NCBI GenBank assembly: GCA_002337145.1
Contig: DDFK01000001.1
Span: forward strand, 682,001 to 746,000
DNA: 64,000 nt
Direction of reading: 5' to 3'
DNA from: Chitinophagaceae bacterium UBA1930
GTDB taxonomy: Bacteria; Bacteroidota; Bacteroidia; Chitinophagales; Chitinophagaceae
Shown here piece after piece: positions 41,927-49,969 of the stretch (its first letter is position 1; every line of letters begins with the position of its first letter). Position numbers and translations under genes: made by a program. The notes beneath the pieces are model-generated. The model worked only from the letters and a program-made list of their open reading frames with translations. It made no database searches and was not told the DNA's origin.

Positions 41927-43024
41927 CTAGACAAAATACTTAACAGGATTGGTATCCACATTGCTTTTAAGGATTGCAAAAGTAGGGAAATTATACTGTA
42001 AAATTTCCATTAAAAGTTCTATGGTAAACTGTTCGCTTTCCCAATGTCCAATATCGGCTACTACCAACTTTCCGTCCGCATCAAAAAACTCATGGTACTT
42101 AATATCGGCCGAAACGTAGAGGTCTGCCCCCGCAGCAATGGCTTTGCCTATTAAAAAGCTACCGGCACCCCCACAAACAGCAATTGTTTTAATGCGTTTG
42201 CCCAGTAAGGGTGTATGCCGAACAACAGCAAGGTTAAAGCTGGTTTTCAGCATGTTAAGTACCATTGTCTCTTCCATAGGTTCGGGCAGTTGGCCAATCA
42301 GGCCACTGCCAACCAAGGGCAGGTCGTTGGCCAGGGGCACTATATCGTAAGCCACTTCCTCATACGGGTGTGCGGCTTTCAATGCAGCAACCAGCCTGTT
42401 TTTTAGCCAAACCGGAAAAACAACTTCCATCTTTGTTTCCGTTTCTTTATGGCGTTTGCCGCTTTGACCAACAAAGGGCTGGGCGTTTTCGTTGCCTTTA
42501 AAAGTACCGGTTCCCTGCACATTAAAACTGGTTTCGCTGTAGTTGCCAATATGGCCTGCACCCGCTTCAAACAAGGCATTGCGTACATGGTTGGCCTGGT
42601 CTGTTGGGACAAAAGTGAACAGTTTCATCAATTGCCCGGTTTTGGGTGCCAATATGCTCCTATTTTCCAAACCAAGCTTATCGGCTATTTTACCATTTAC
42701 GCCCTGCAACATATTGTCCAGGTTGGTATGTATGGCATAAATGGCAATATCGTTTTTAAGGGCAGCAATGACTGTCTTTTCAACATAGTTCTTGCCATTC
42801 AGCTTTTTCAGTCCACTAAAAACAATGGGATGGTGTGCCACAACCAGGTTACAGCCCCTGCTCAAGGCTTCTAGTACAACTGCTTCTGTTGCATCCAGCG
42901 TGCATATAATGCCTGTACATTGCCAACCGGCATCGCCTGTTATCAACCCGGCGTTGTCATAGGTTTCCTGTAAGGATGGTGGGGCGGCTTTTTCCAGTAC
43001 ATGGATAATATCGGCAATTTTCAT
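41927..43024 (-). CDS. Nif3-like dinuclear metal center hexameric protein
   Basis: A 365-residue member of the DUF34/NIF3 family. The metal-binding half (about 1-125) shows VVAHHPIVFSGLKKL and AIHTNLDNM. An inserted PII-like domain of about 100 residues (FVPTDQANHVRNALFEAGAG, AAHPYEEVAYDIV) follows, and the C-terminal half has DIKYHEFFDA and DIGHWESEQF with the remaining metal ligands. The long form with insertion is typical of Bacteroidota and Firmicutes. Biochemical role unsettled; GTP cyclohydrolase-like and metal-insertion activities have been suggested. Confidence 0.93.
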   Translation of the reverse strand: MKIADIIHVLEKAAPPSLQETYDNAGLITGDAGWQCTGIICTLDATEAVVLEALSRGCNLVVAHHPIVFSGLKKLNGKNYVEKTVIAALKNDIAIYAIHTNLDNMLQGVNGKIADKLGLENRSILAPKTGQLMKLFTFVPTDQANHVRNALFEAGAGHIGNYSETSFNVQGTGTFKGNENAQPFVGQSGKRHKETETKMEVVFPVWLKNRLVAALKAAHPYEEVAYDIVPLANDLPLVGSGLIGQLPEPMEETMVLNMLKTSFNLAVVRHTPLLGKRIKTIAVCGGAGSFLIGKAIAAGADLYVSADIKYHEFFDADGKLVVADIGHWESEQFTIELLMEILQYNFPTFAILKSNVDTNPVKYFV

Positions 43025-43126
43025 GTGTATTGTTTATTTCCATTATTGCAACATGGCATCCCCAAAGGAAAGGAAAAATCGACCAAACTTTAAGGTTGTG
43101 TTTACAGATACTAACACCCGTTAGCA

Positions 43127-43134
43127 TACTTTTG
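43127..43134 (+). promoter_or_regulatory. TAnnTTTG promoter box for the coiled-coil gene
   Basis: Reads TACTTTTG, an exact match, 37 nt before the ATG at 43172. Confidence 0.45.
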
Positions 43135-43171
43135 TTGGTACGAATCATCCAATACTTTAAAACTCGCACAC

Positions 43172-43435
43172 ATGAAAAAGATATCCATTGTTGCCGCACT
43201 GCTTCTCTCCTTGTCAGCATACAAAGCAAATGCTGGCATATCAGTAACTTTTACTGATACCACAGTTGCCCAAAAAATAGCCGCCCTAGAACAGAAGGTA
43301 AACAAACAGGAACAGGAAATCAAGCAATTAAAAGAAAACAGGAATACCGCAAACAGTAAGGGAACACCCGTAGTGACCCGCAAAAAATTCATTGTTACCA
43401 GAACAGGAAGCAAGCAAGTAGTAGCGGTTGACTGA
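43172..43435 (+). CDS. small secreted coiled-coil protein
   Basis: An 87-residue protein with a signal peptide (IVAALLLSLSAYKANA), a predicted coiled coil of about 30 residues (AALEQKVNKQEQEIKQLKEN) and a basic C-terminus. I know no family for it. Support is the good signal, the heptad pattern and a promoter box upstream. Alone on the plus strand, with no adjacent partner. Confidence 0.6.
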   Translation: MKKISIVAALLLSLSAYKANAGISVTFTDTTVAQKIAALEQKVNKQEQEIKQLKENRNTANSKGTPVVTRKKFIVTRTGSKQVVAVD

Positions 43436-43479
43436 ACTGAAGGGTAGCATTTTGCCTCCCCAAAGGCTTTGCCATACAT

Positions 43480-43802
43480 AAAAAAGGCCTGATGTTGTCA
43501 TCAGGCCCTGGTCATTAACCTGGGCCTTATAGCTTCCAGGAATGTTGGATTGCGATTTTTCACGCTTAGGATATTGGCCCTGCATGGATTGGTGCAGGTT
43601 TGGTTTTTCACGCTTGGACTTTCAAAAACGGGTTCAGCTTTTCTAAGGATCGGATTTGGTTTTTGTCGCTTTAATACTCCGGTGTCTTCTCTAGGTTTCG
43701 GATTATTGTTGTTGTTCGGTTTTCGGATTTTGCTGCCCTGCAGCTCTTTGGTTTTTCTTGGATATTGAATAAAACGGGGTAAACCGTTGTATCAAATTGA
43801 CA
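43480..43802 (-). ncRNA. candidate untranslated RNA, about 320 nt
   Basis: A minus-strand unit bounded by an exact TAnnTTTG box (43806-43813) and a strong terminator at 43480-43507 (9-bp stem GGCCTGATG/CATCAGGCC plus a run of six T). The body is A-rich, with small hairpins (AACGG/CCGTT near the 5' end, GCTGC/GCAGC, CCTGCA/TGCAGG) and imperfect repeats of AAGCGTGAAAAACC. The longest open frame has no ATG, GTG or TTG in its first two thirds. I could not match it to tmRNA, RNase P or 6S RNA by eye. A decayed gene is the main alternative. The remaining spacer to 44008 shows no other feature. Confidence 0.4.
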
Positions 43803-43805
43803 ATG

Positions 43806-43813
43806 CAAACATA
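43806..43813 (-). promoter_or_regulatory. TAnnTTTG box of the candidate RNA
   Basis: The minus strand reads TATGTTTG, an exact match. A TTTG lies 26 nt further upstream (43843-43840), slightly far for a -33 element. Confidence 0.45.
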
Positions 43814-44008
43814 CGCACAGGTTATTCCCAGAACTAGAGCAAAACTTCCCTTTTTTAGAACTTCAGTATAGCGAAGCCGTATGGGAAAAATAGGGTTTCT
43901 CCCTTCGTAAATTTTCTAATACATTCGTGGTAAATTAACCCGCCTCCTTTTTGTGTTATTTACTAACCCTTTTGGGGCAGCCAACCACGACCTACCAATA
44001 ATGACAAT

Positions 44009-44668
44009 ATGAGTGAGAAAATAAAAGTTTTGATTACGGATGACCATGCCCTGTTTAGACAGGGGGTAAAATCTGCCCTAAGTTTTCGCCAGGACATTGA
44101 GTTTATGGGCGAAGCGGAGAATGGGATGCAATTGCTGAACCTGCTTAAATTCCTTAAACCAGATGTGATTTTGTTGGATATACAGATGCCAATAATGGAT
44201 GGTATTGCTACGTTGCCCGAAGTGAAGAAAATACTGCCAGATGTAAAGGTGATCATGCTGACGATGCACAATGAAGTTACCCTCATCAGCAAATTAATGG
44301 GCATTGGTGCCAACAGCTACCTTACCAAGGACTCTGACAGCGACACGATTTACCAAGCCATCAAGTCCTGTTTTGAGAACGAATTCTACTTTAACGAGTT
44401 TACCAATAGGGCCATGTTGAGCGGTTTACGCACCCAACAAGCTGCACCTACTGGCTTAAATGGAGAAGAAGCAGACCTTAGCGACAAGGAAATACAGGTG
44501 CTGAAGCTGATGTGTGATGAAAAAAGTACCAAAGAAATTGCCGAGATTGTAGAAATAAGCCCAAGAACAGTAGAAGCCATACGCGACAGGCTAAAAATAA
44601 AGACCGGTGCCAAAAGTACCGCAGGCTTGATACTGTATGCCGTAAAGCATGGATTAATTGAAGCCTGA
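44009..44668 (+). CDS. NarL/LuxR-family response regulator
   Basis: A 219-residue regulator: receiver (about 1-125; Asp11-Asp12 pocket, phosphoacceptor Asp57 in LLDIQMPIMDG, Thr85, Lys107) and a GerE-type helix-turn-helix (about 150-215; LSDKEIQVLKLMCDEKSTKE, EISPRTVEAIRDRL). It is a complete response regulator, but no histidine kinase is adjacent. It may pair with an unlinked kinase; the regulator-less kinase at 21861 is the only other unpaired one in this window. The upstream spacer is shared with the candidate RNA on the other strand. Confidence 0.94.
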   Translation: MSEKIKVLITDDHALFRQGVKSALSFRQDIEFMGEAENGMQLLNLLKFLKPDVILLDIQMPIMDGIATLPEVKKILPDVKVIMLTMHNEVTLISKLMGIGANSYLTKDSDSDTIYQAIKSCFENEFYFNEFTNRAMLSGLRTQQAAPTGLNGEEADLSDKEIQVLKLMCDEKSTKEIAEIVEISPRTVEAIRDRLKIKTGAKSTAGLILYAVKHGLIEA

Positions 44669-44681
44669 TAAAATATGTATC

Positions 44682-44728
44682 CATAAAAAAAGTGCTGCCC
44701 AATAAAATTCGGCAGCACTTTTTTTATG
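44682..44728. terminator. 18-bp bidirectional terminator
   Basis: Perfect arms 44682-44699 and 44711-44728 enclose an 11-nt loop. AAAAAAAGTGCTGCC and its complement give T-runs on both strands. It separates the regulator (+) from the gene at 44743 (-). Confidence 0.9.
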
Positions 44729-44742
44729 TTTTAATGGATGTG

Positions 44743-45549
44743 TTACGCCCCTTTTACTACATACCATTTTGCATCCACAGGCTGGTTTACTTTAATGCTT
44801 GTATTTTCTATAACCAACTGCATTGGCCCAAGCTGGATGCTTTGTTTGGTTGGAAAAGGAAAGCCATCAAATATTTTGTACTTCTCGTAATCAATGGCAA
44901 TCTTCCTGTCGCCCATACGCGATGCACCACCAAATGCCTTCATGGCATTGCTCATGCCCATCAGTTCCAGGGCAACGGCACCAGGCACTTGCAGGCGTTT
45001 AACCTGGCCATTGTTTTGGGCAATGTAAAACACCATTTCCTGCCCGCTTTTCAGTTTCAGTTTCACTTTGTCGCATTCCGTATCATTCACTTTTTCTGTT
45101 CCCGTCAATTCGGCCGTGCTGCCTTTGGTAGCATAGTCAACCAACTGGCCAAAATAGCCTGCACAGTCTTTTTGATAAGCCTGGTTCGCTAACTCTTCGG
45201 GCGAAAATTTGGTAAGGCTGGCTTCTGTGCTGCCCATTGGGCTATTCATGGCAGGCATATAACTATAGCCAACCGTATCGGTAATAATGGTATAGCTTTC
45301 TTCCCCACCCATGGGGCTTGATGACTGTATGCGGAAAAGCTTGTTCTTTTCTTTGATATTGTTAATGGTAATCGTTATGCCCATCTGCTCTAGGTTCAGC
45401 GAGCTTTGTACCTGTAAGGAAGTAATGCTGTTCAACCTTTCCTTACCGCCATGGGCCTGCAGGAACCTTTCAATAACTTCATCCACCGTTTGTGCCTGTA
45501 CTGCGGCCAATGCCAACATGGAAAAAATAAAGAGCGACAGTTTTTTCAT
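44743..45549 (-). CDS. exported outer-membrane lipoprotein-sorting-like protein
   Basis: A 268-residue protein with a signal peptide (LLALAAVQAQ-type, cleavage near AVQAQ). The mature part is beta-rich with a LolA-like start (TVDEVIERFLQAHGGKERLN) and later IDYEKYKIFDGFPFPTKQSI. This pattern is common in Bacteroidota proteins annotated as LolA-like or outer membrane lipoprotein-sorting. Binding of a hydrophobic ligand in the periplasm is a guess from the fold. A promoter box lies 27 nt before the start. Confidence 0.7.
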   Translation of the reverse strand: MKKLSLFIFSMLALAAVQAQTVDEVIERFLQAHGGKERLNSITSLQVQSSLNLEQMGITITINNIKEKNKLFRIQSSSPMGGEESYTIITDTVGYSYMPAMNSPMGSTEASLTKFSPEELANQAYQKDCAGYFGQLVDYATKGSTAELTGTEKVNDTECDKVKLKLKSGQEMVFYIAQNNGQVKRLQVPGAVALELMGMSNAMKAFGGASRMGDRKIAIDYEKYKIFDGFPFPTKQSIQLGPMQLVIENTSIKVNQPVDAKWYVVKGA

Positions 45550-45576
45550 AATACTATTTTATATAAGAAATTTTGC

Positions 45577-45584
45577 CAAATTTA
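45577..45584 (-). promoter_or_regulatory. TAnnTTTG promoter box
   Basis: The minus strand reads TAAATTTG, an exact match, 27 nt before the ATG at 45549. Confidence 0.45.
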
Positions 45585-45634
45585 GCGGCCTGAACGTTAT
45601 AAACCGATTGCTGAAAATCTTTTAATAAAATCTT

Positions 45635-47290
45635 ATGGCACAAAACACTTTTGCAGTTACCGGCAACTTAGTAGACATTATTGGCAAACGTATTTACCCG
45701 GCAGAAGTTACAGTTGTTGACGGACGCATTAAAACCATTAACCCGCTACCTGCGGCTGACAGTGCATTGCCACTGCATTATTTACTTCCCGGTTTTATAG
45801 ATAGCCATGTGCATGTGGAAAGCAGCATGTTGGTACCCAGCGAGTTTGCAAAACTGGCCGTAGTACATGGCACAGTGGGCACTATTAGCGACCCGCACGA
45901 AATAGCCAATGTATGCGGTATGGAAGGTGTGGAATTCATGATTGAGAACGGCAAAAAGGTCAACTTCAAATTCAACTTTGGGGCACCAAGCTGTGTGCCA
46001 GCTACCGTTTTTGAAACAGCAGGTGCAGCATTGAACAGCGATGATGTAAGGGCATTGTTGGAAAAGGATGAAGTGCTGTATTTAAGTGAAATGATGAATT
46101 TTCCCGGTGTGCTGTTTAAGGATGCGGAAGTGATGAAAAAAATTGCCCATGCACATGAACTGGGTAAACCTGTAGATGGACATGCCCCAGGGCTGATGGG
46201 CGAAAAAGCAAAACAATATATTGATGCAGGCATCAGTACCGACCATGAATGCTTTACTGCCGCAGAAGCATTGGACAAACTGCAATACGGCATGAAGATT
46301 TTGATACGTGAGGGAAGTGCCGCCAAGAACTTTGAAGCATTGATTGACCTGATGCATGAACATTATGCCATGATGATGTTTTGCAGCGATGACAAGCACC
46401 CAGACAGTTTGGCTGTTGGACATATTAACCAGTTGTGTGCAAGGGCCGTGGCCAAAGGTATTGATGTGTTTAAGGTATTGCAGGCTGCCTGTGTGAACCC
46501 GGTTGAGCATTACAAAATGAAAGTGGGTTTATTGAAAGCGGGCGATGCTGCTGATTTTATTGTGGCTGAAGACTTGACAAATTTCAACATACTACAAACC
46601 TATATCAATGGTGAGTTGGTTGCGGAGAATGGAAAATCATTTATTGAAAGTGTGGATGTTACTGCCATCAACCAATTTGATTGCAATGAAATTACTATTG
46701 ACCAGTTAAGCATTGCAGTAGATGAATACCCCAATGAAGATGGCAAGATACCTGTAATGGAAGCTTTGGATGGCCAGTTAATTACCAACAGGCTGATGCT
46801 GGAAGGGAAGACAGTGGACAAGACTTTGGTTAGTGATGTTGCGAATGACATACTTAAAATGGTTGTAGTAAACCGTTACCACAATGCACCTGTTGCAAAA
46901 TGCTTTATTCGAAATTTTGGTTTAAAGCATGGAGCCTTGGCTTCGTCTGTTGCACACGATAGCCACAATATTGTTGCTGTAGGCTGCGATGATGAAAGTT
47001 TGATGAAAGCCATTAACCTGGTAATAAAAGAGCAAGGTGGTGTTAGTGCAGTTAGTGCCAATAAAGAAATGGTACTTGGTTTACCCGTTGCCGGTTTAAT
47101 GAGTGCCAACGATGGCTATAAAGTTGCCGATGCCTATACAGCCATTGACAACATGACAAAACAAGATCTGGGTAGCACTTTAATGGCTCCGTTTATGACC
47201 CTCAGCTTTATGGCATTGTTGGTAATACCACATTTAAAGTTGAGCGATAAAGGCTTGTTTGATGGAGATAAGTTTGAGTTTGTGAAATAA
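45635..47290 (+). CDS. ade: adenine deaminase
   Basis: Metal-dependent amidohydrolase that deaminates adenine to hypoxanthine in purine salvage. The 551 residues match the bacterial Ade family. The HxH site is seen in GFIDSHVHVESSM (His58, His60), with SDPHEIANVCG, DGHAPGL, STDHEC and FCSDDKHPDSL following in the expected order, and a C-terminal region of the Ade type (GLPVAGLMS). The phrase LVKGTVG-like VVHGTVGTISDPHE is well conserved. It ends 17 bp before a long hairpin. Confidence 0.95.
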   Translation: MAQNTFAVTGNLVDIIGKRIYPAEVTVVDGRIKTINPLPAADSALPLHYLLPGFIDSHVHVESSMLVPSEFAKLAVVHGTVGTISDPHEIANVCGMEGVEFMIENGKKVNFKFNFGAPSCVPATVFETAGAALNSDDVRALLEKDEVLYLSEMMNFPGVLFKDAEVMKKIAHAHELGKPVDGHAPGLMGEKAKQYIDAGISTDHECFTAAEALDKLQYGMKILIREGSAAKNFEALIDLMHEHYAMMMFCSDDKHPDSLAVGHINQLCARAVAKGIDVFKVLQAACVNPVEHYKMKVGLLKAGDAADFIVAEDLTNFNILQTYINGELVAENGKSFIESVDVTAINQFDCNEITIDQLSIAVDEYPNEDGKIPVMEALDGQLITNRLMLEGKTVDKTLVSDVANDILKMVVVNRYHNAPVAKCFIRNFGLKHGALASSVAHDSHNIVAVGCDDESLMKAINLVIKEQGGVSAVSANKEMVLGLPVAGLMSANDGYKVADAYTAIDNMTKQDLGSTLMAPFMTLSFMALLVIPHLKLSDKGLFDGDKFEFVK

Positions 47291-47307
47291 GATGGAAGAA
47301 GTAACTA

Positions 47308-47363
47308 AGTAAATAGGGTATATAAAGTAAGCAGTTAAACCTACTTTATATACCCTATTTACT
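47308..47363. repeat. 22-bp perfect inverted repeat after ade
   Basis: Arms 47308-47329 and 47342-47363 are fully complementary, with a 12-nt loop. The stem is mostly A and T (AGGGTATATAAAG core) and no T-run follows on either strand. It lies between convergent ade and the lipoprotein gene. It could be a bidirectional terminator of unusual make or an RNase III-type processing site. Confidence 0.8.
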
Positions 47364-47389
47364 GTATATACCTTATCAACTTTTAATCG

Positions 47390-47815
47390 TTACTTCTTCA
47401 CTTCCGCACCTGCTTTCAATACCTGTATGGCAACACTATCTGTACCTTTTGGCGAGAAGTATTTTGTCTTGAATTTTATTTTTTCGCCCGGAGGTATGGT
47501 TTCGTAAATGGTTTCTATGCCTTCATCCAGCTTAACACCTGTTTTACTGTAAAAAGACAATTTTATTTCAACGTCTTTGTAAGTACAAACCGTTGCATTG
47601 TTGGTAAGATGGCCTATCACTACTGTTTGACCGATCAGGTTTTTCCTGTCCCTATTGTCAACCGTCAAAAAACGGGCAGGGCTGTTTTTTTCTTTGTCCG
47701 CCAGGCTCTCTTTATTTTCTTCGTAGGTTTTTTCGTTGAACTTTTTTTCTTGCTTATCATTCTTACATGCAATGATGGCTGTGCAGGCAAACAGTACTGC
47801 AATAAGTTGTTTCAT
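47390..47815 (-). CDS. lipoprotein, unknown function
   Basis: A 141-residue protein with a lipobox (CTAIIAC). A charged N-terminal linker (KNDKQEKKFNEKTYEENKES) precedes a compact beta-rich domain (about 55-135; GHLTNNATVCTYKDVEIKLS, PPGEKIKFKTKYFSPKG) that resembles small Ig-like FxLYD-type domains. That fold suggestion is by eye. It is a single gene. Confidence 0.65.
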   Translation of the reverse strand: MKQLIAVLFACTAIIACKNDKQEKKFNEKTYEENKESLADKEKNSPARFLTVDNRDRKNLIGQTVVIGHLTNNATVCTYKDVEIKLSFYSKTGVKLDEGIETIYETIPPGEKIKFKTKYFSPKGTDSVAIQVLKAGAEVKK

Positions 47816-47990
47816 GGTTCAAGGTTTATTGACACTAAGAAACAAAAAACTTTTGAAGCAGGTTGTTAAAAATTAAACCTGTTGTGCCAAGTGGTTAAAA
47901 GGCAATGTACGTTATAACAGCCACCTCAATTACCATCATTACATACATAGTTGCTTTTCTTTACCACAAAGGCTGCAAGTACACAAAGAA

Positions 47991-48029
47991 AAAAGGTTGA
48001 TACGAAACGGTGTTCCGTATCAACCTTTT
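47991..48029 (-). terminator. terminator of the DUF4139 gene
   Basis: A perfect 14-bp stem (47991-48004 with 48016-48029, AAAAGGTTGATACG arm) with an 11-nt loop lies 8 bp after the stop on the minus strand. TTTTCTTTG follows on the minus strand. Confidence 0.75.
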
Positions 48030-48037
48030 GCAGCAGA

Positions 48038-49717
48038 CTATCTCAGGTTGCCAATCTTTTTATCTTTTGGGTAGGTAACCCTATACGTAAACCGGTACTT
48101 CTTTATTTCGCCAGGCTTCAATGCTATTTTCCAATTCAATATTCCCAGTTCTTCATTCACTTCTGCCCCGCTGCTATCATCCAGCTTTACTTCTATTTCT
48201 TTGGTGCTGCTTAATGGGTACTGGTCTTTCAGTAACATATTTACTGTTTCTTTCTTATTGTTCTTTACCGTTATTTCATAGGTAAAGGTTTCGGTTTTGT
48301 TGTTGCCAATCAATTTGGTCCGGCTGTTTTCCTTCATCAGCAATCGTTTCACCGCTATACGCTTGTCACGTCCTAACGATATGTTCAAAGTATCCGTGGT
48401 AGTATTAGGGTCAATGAATGATTTGCCTAAATACACATTGTCCATAATTACATTGGCTTCGCCAGGTAGCAGGTCAAGGTTTTCCCAATCGCTTATTTCG
48501 GCCAGTAAAAATGCATCCTTATCCAACTTTGGTATTGCATAATGTTTGTAGGTTGCTTTAATGGGTTCTTCTTTTATGGCCACACTGTAAGCTTTGCCAT
48601 CTGTAGGTATATCATAAGGCAGGTCAATTTCAAAACTGGTAAACAGTTGGCTTTCGTTTAAAGTGGTGTAGCTGCTAATGTCGCTCATGTCAAAATACTT
48701 CCTATCATCTTTTTTGGTTTCATAACCAACTCCCACTTCTTCTTTGGCCATGCTCTGTGCCCTATTGTACACATTCACCTGTACGCCTGCTGCCCTGCCC
48801 TTCAGCATCTGTTCATAAACAGCAGGTACATACAGTTGCAGGTTCCAGGGTGTAAGCACGGGCATGTTGGTACCCTGATTGGGGTTACTGGTACTTAGCG
48901 TAAGCTTTGCCTGCTTCCAATCAATACCTGTTGTTTGGCTTACACTTGCTTTATATACCAGTTTAAAACTGTTGTCAATGCTTTTAACACGCATATCGTA
49001 AGTAGGTACCCAGCCTGCTTTTTGTGTATAGTACGATATGGAAAAATCGGCATTGCCTGCTTCTTTGGCCATTAACTGCAATACAAGCTGTCCGATATAC
49101 TTTGTGTAAGCAGCTCCATCCTTTGATTTCAATTCATATATCCTTGTATTAATATCGTTTACCTGCTCCTGTAGATCATTCCTTTTTAGTTGCAGCGTAT
49201 ATATGGCAGCACGATAGGTTTGTACTTTGCCGTTGTAGTATTCAATTAGTTTTACTACGTCAGTTGTGTTCATGGCTTTATCTGGTGCGGCAGAATAGTT
49301 GTCAATGATCTTTGTGGTTTTCGTCAATAGTTCTTCTGTAACGGTTGCTTCTTGCTGGTTGGCATTTATTTGTTTGTTGAGCATTTTGATACTGTCTTCC
49401 ATCTTTTTTGTCAACGGGTTTATGGGCGATGCCACATTGATGGTTTTTGTATTGAAGTGATAGCTCAACAACACCACATTCTCCGGGCAGCTAATCTGCA
49501 AAGTGTTCTGGTCAAGTACATTGCTTACGTTTTCTATAACAACCTCCTGCTGGCCAGTAACAAGGTTGGCTTTTGCTTTATGCAAAAGTTCGGCACCATA
49601 ACCATAAAACACATTGGCGTTGGTTAGCTGAGAAGTAACGGTTGTTGCATTTTTTGTTTGTGCATGGTTTATATTAATGCTTAGCAATAATATAACTGCA
49701 ATAAATACTCTTTGCAT
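48038..49717 (-). CDS. DUF4139 / mucoidy inhibitor A-like protein
   Basis: A 559-residue exported protein. ATG at 49717 gives a good signal peptide (LLLSININHAQ). An N-terminal DUF4140-like region and a coiled coil (about 110-200; KKMEDSIKMLNKQINANQQE, YTLQLKRNDLQEQVNDIN) come first. The C-terminal DUF4139 domain shows YYTQKAGWVPTYDMRVKSID, LTLSTSNPNQG, EIDLPYDIPTDGK and DQYPLSSTKEIEV. The family has a link to exopolysaccharide control only by name; function is not proven. It is a single gene with its own terminator. Confidence 0.88.
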   Translation of the reverse strand: MQRVFIAVILLLSININHAQTKNATTVTSQLTNANVFYGYGAELLHKAKANLVTGQQEVVIENVSNVLDQNTLQISCPENVVLLSYHFNTKTINVASPINPLTKKMEDSIKMLNKQINANQQEATVTEELLTKTTKIIDNYSAAPDKAMNTTDVVKLIEYYNGKVQTYRAAIYTLQLKRNDLQEQVNDINTRIYELKSKDGAAYTKYIGQLVLQLMAKEAGNADFSISYYTQKAGWVPTYDMRVKSIDNSFKLVYKASVSQTTGIDWKQAKLTLSTSNPNQGTNMPVLTPWNLQLYVPAVYEQMLKGRAAGVQVNVYNRAQSMAKEEVGVGYETKKDDRKYFDMSDISSYTTLNESQLFTSFEIDLPYDIPTDGKAYSVAIKEEPIKATYKHYAIPKLDKDAFLLAEISDWENLDLLPGEANVIMDNVYLGKSFIDPNTTTDTLNISLGRDKRIAVKRLLMKENSRTKLIGNNKTETFTYEITVKNNKKETVNMLLKDQYPLSSTKEIEVKLDDSSGAEVNEELGILNWKIALKPGEIKKYRFTYRVTYPKDKKIGNLR

Positions 49718-49969
49718 ACTGATAGTTTTTTTAAATTGAATACCCACCAGATGGTATTTTTTGCAGCATTACATAATTGCAGTCGTAAAAATTTTCAATG
49801 CAGTTGTTAAAGCGTAATTATTTGCTTTGTGTAAAAGAGGGAGCAAGTTATCAGCCTATTTCAATGCCTATCGGCATGCGGAAGGCTATAAAGAAATGCC
49901 GACGCGGTTTCGGGGAGCTTAACCTGATAACAGGACTTTAATTAAATAAATACGAATGAAGCAACCCCA

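Noticed and set aside
43550..43768. 72-residue hydrophobic open frame on the plus strand
   Set aside because: It lies opposite the candidate RNA, is T-rich by composition, and has neither a promoter box nor a terminator on its own strand.
43436..44008. tmRNA, RNase P RNA or 6S RNA in the long spacer
   Set aside because: I looked because RNA genes can lie near Nif3/zinc-ribbon genes. None of the conserved RNase P or tmRNA segments I know is present on either strand.
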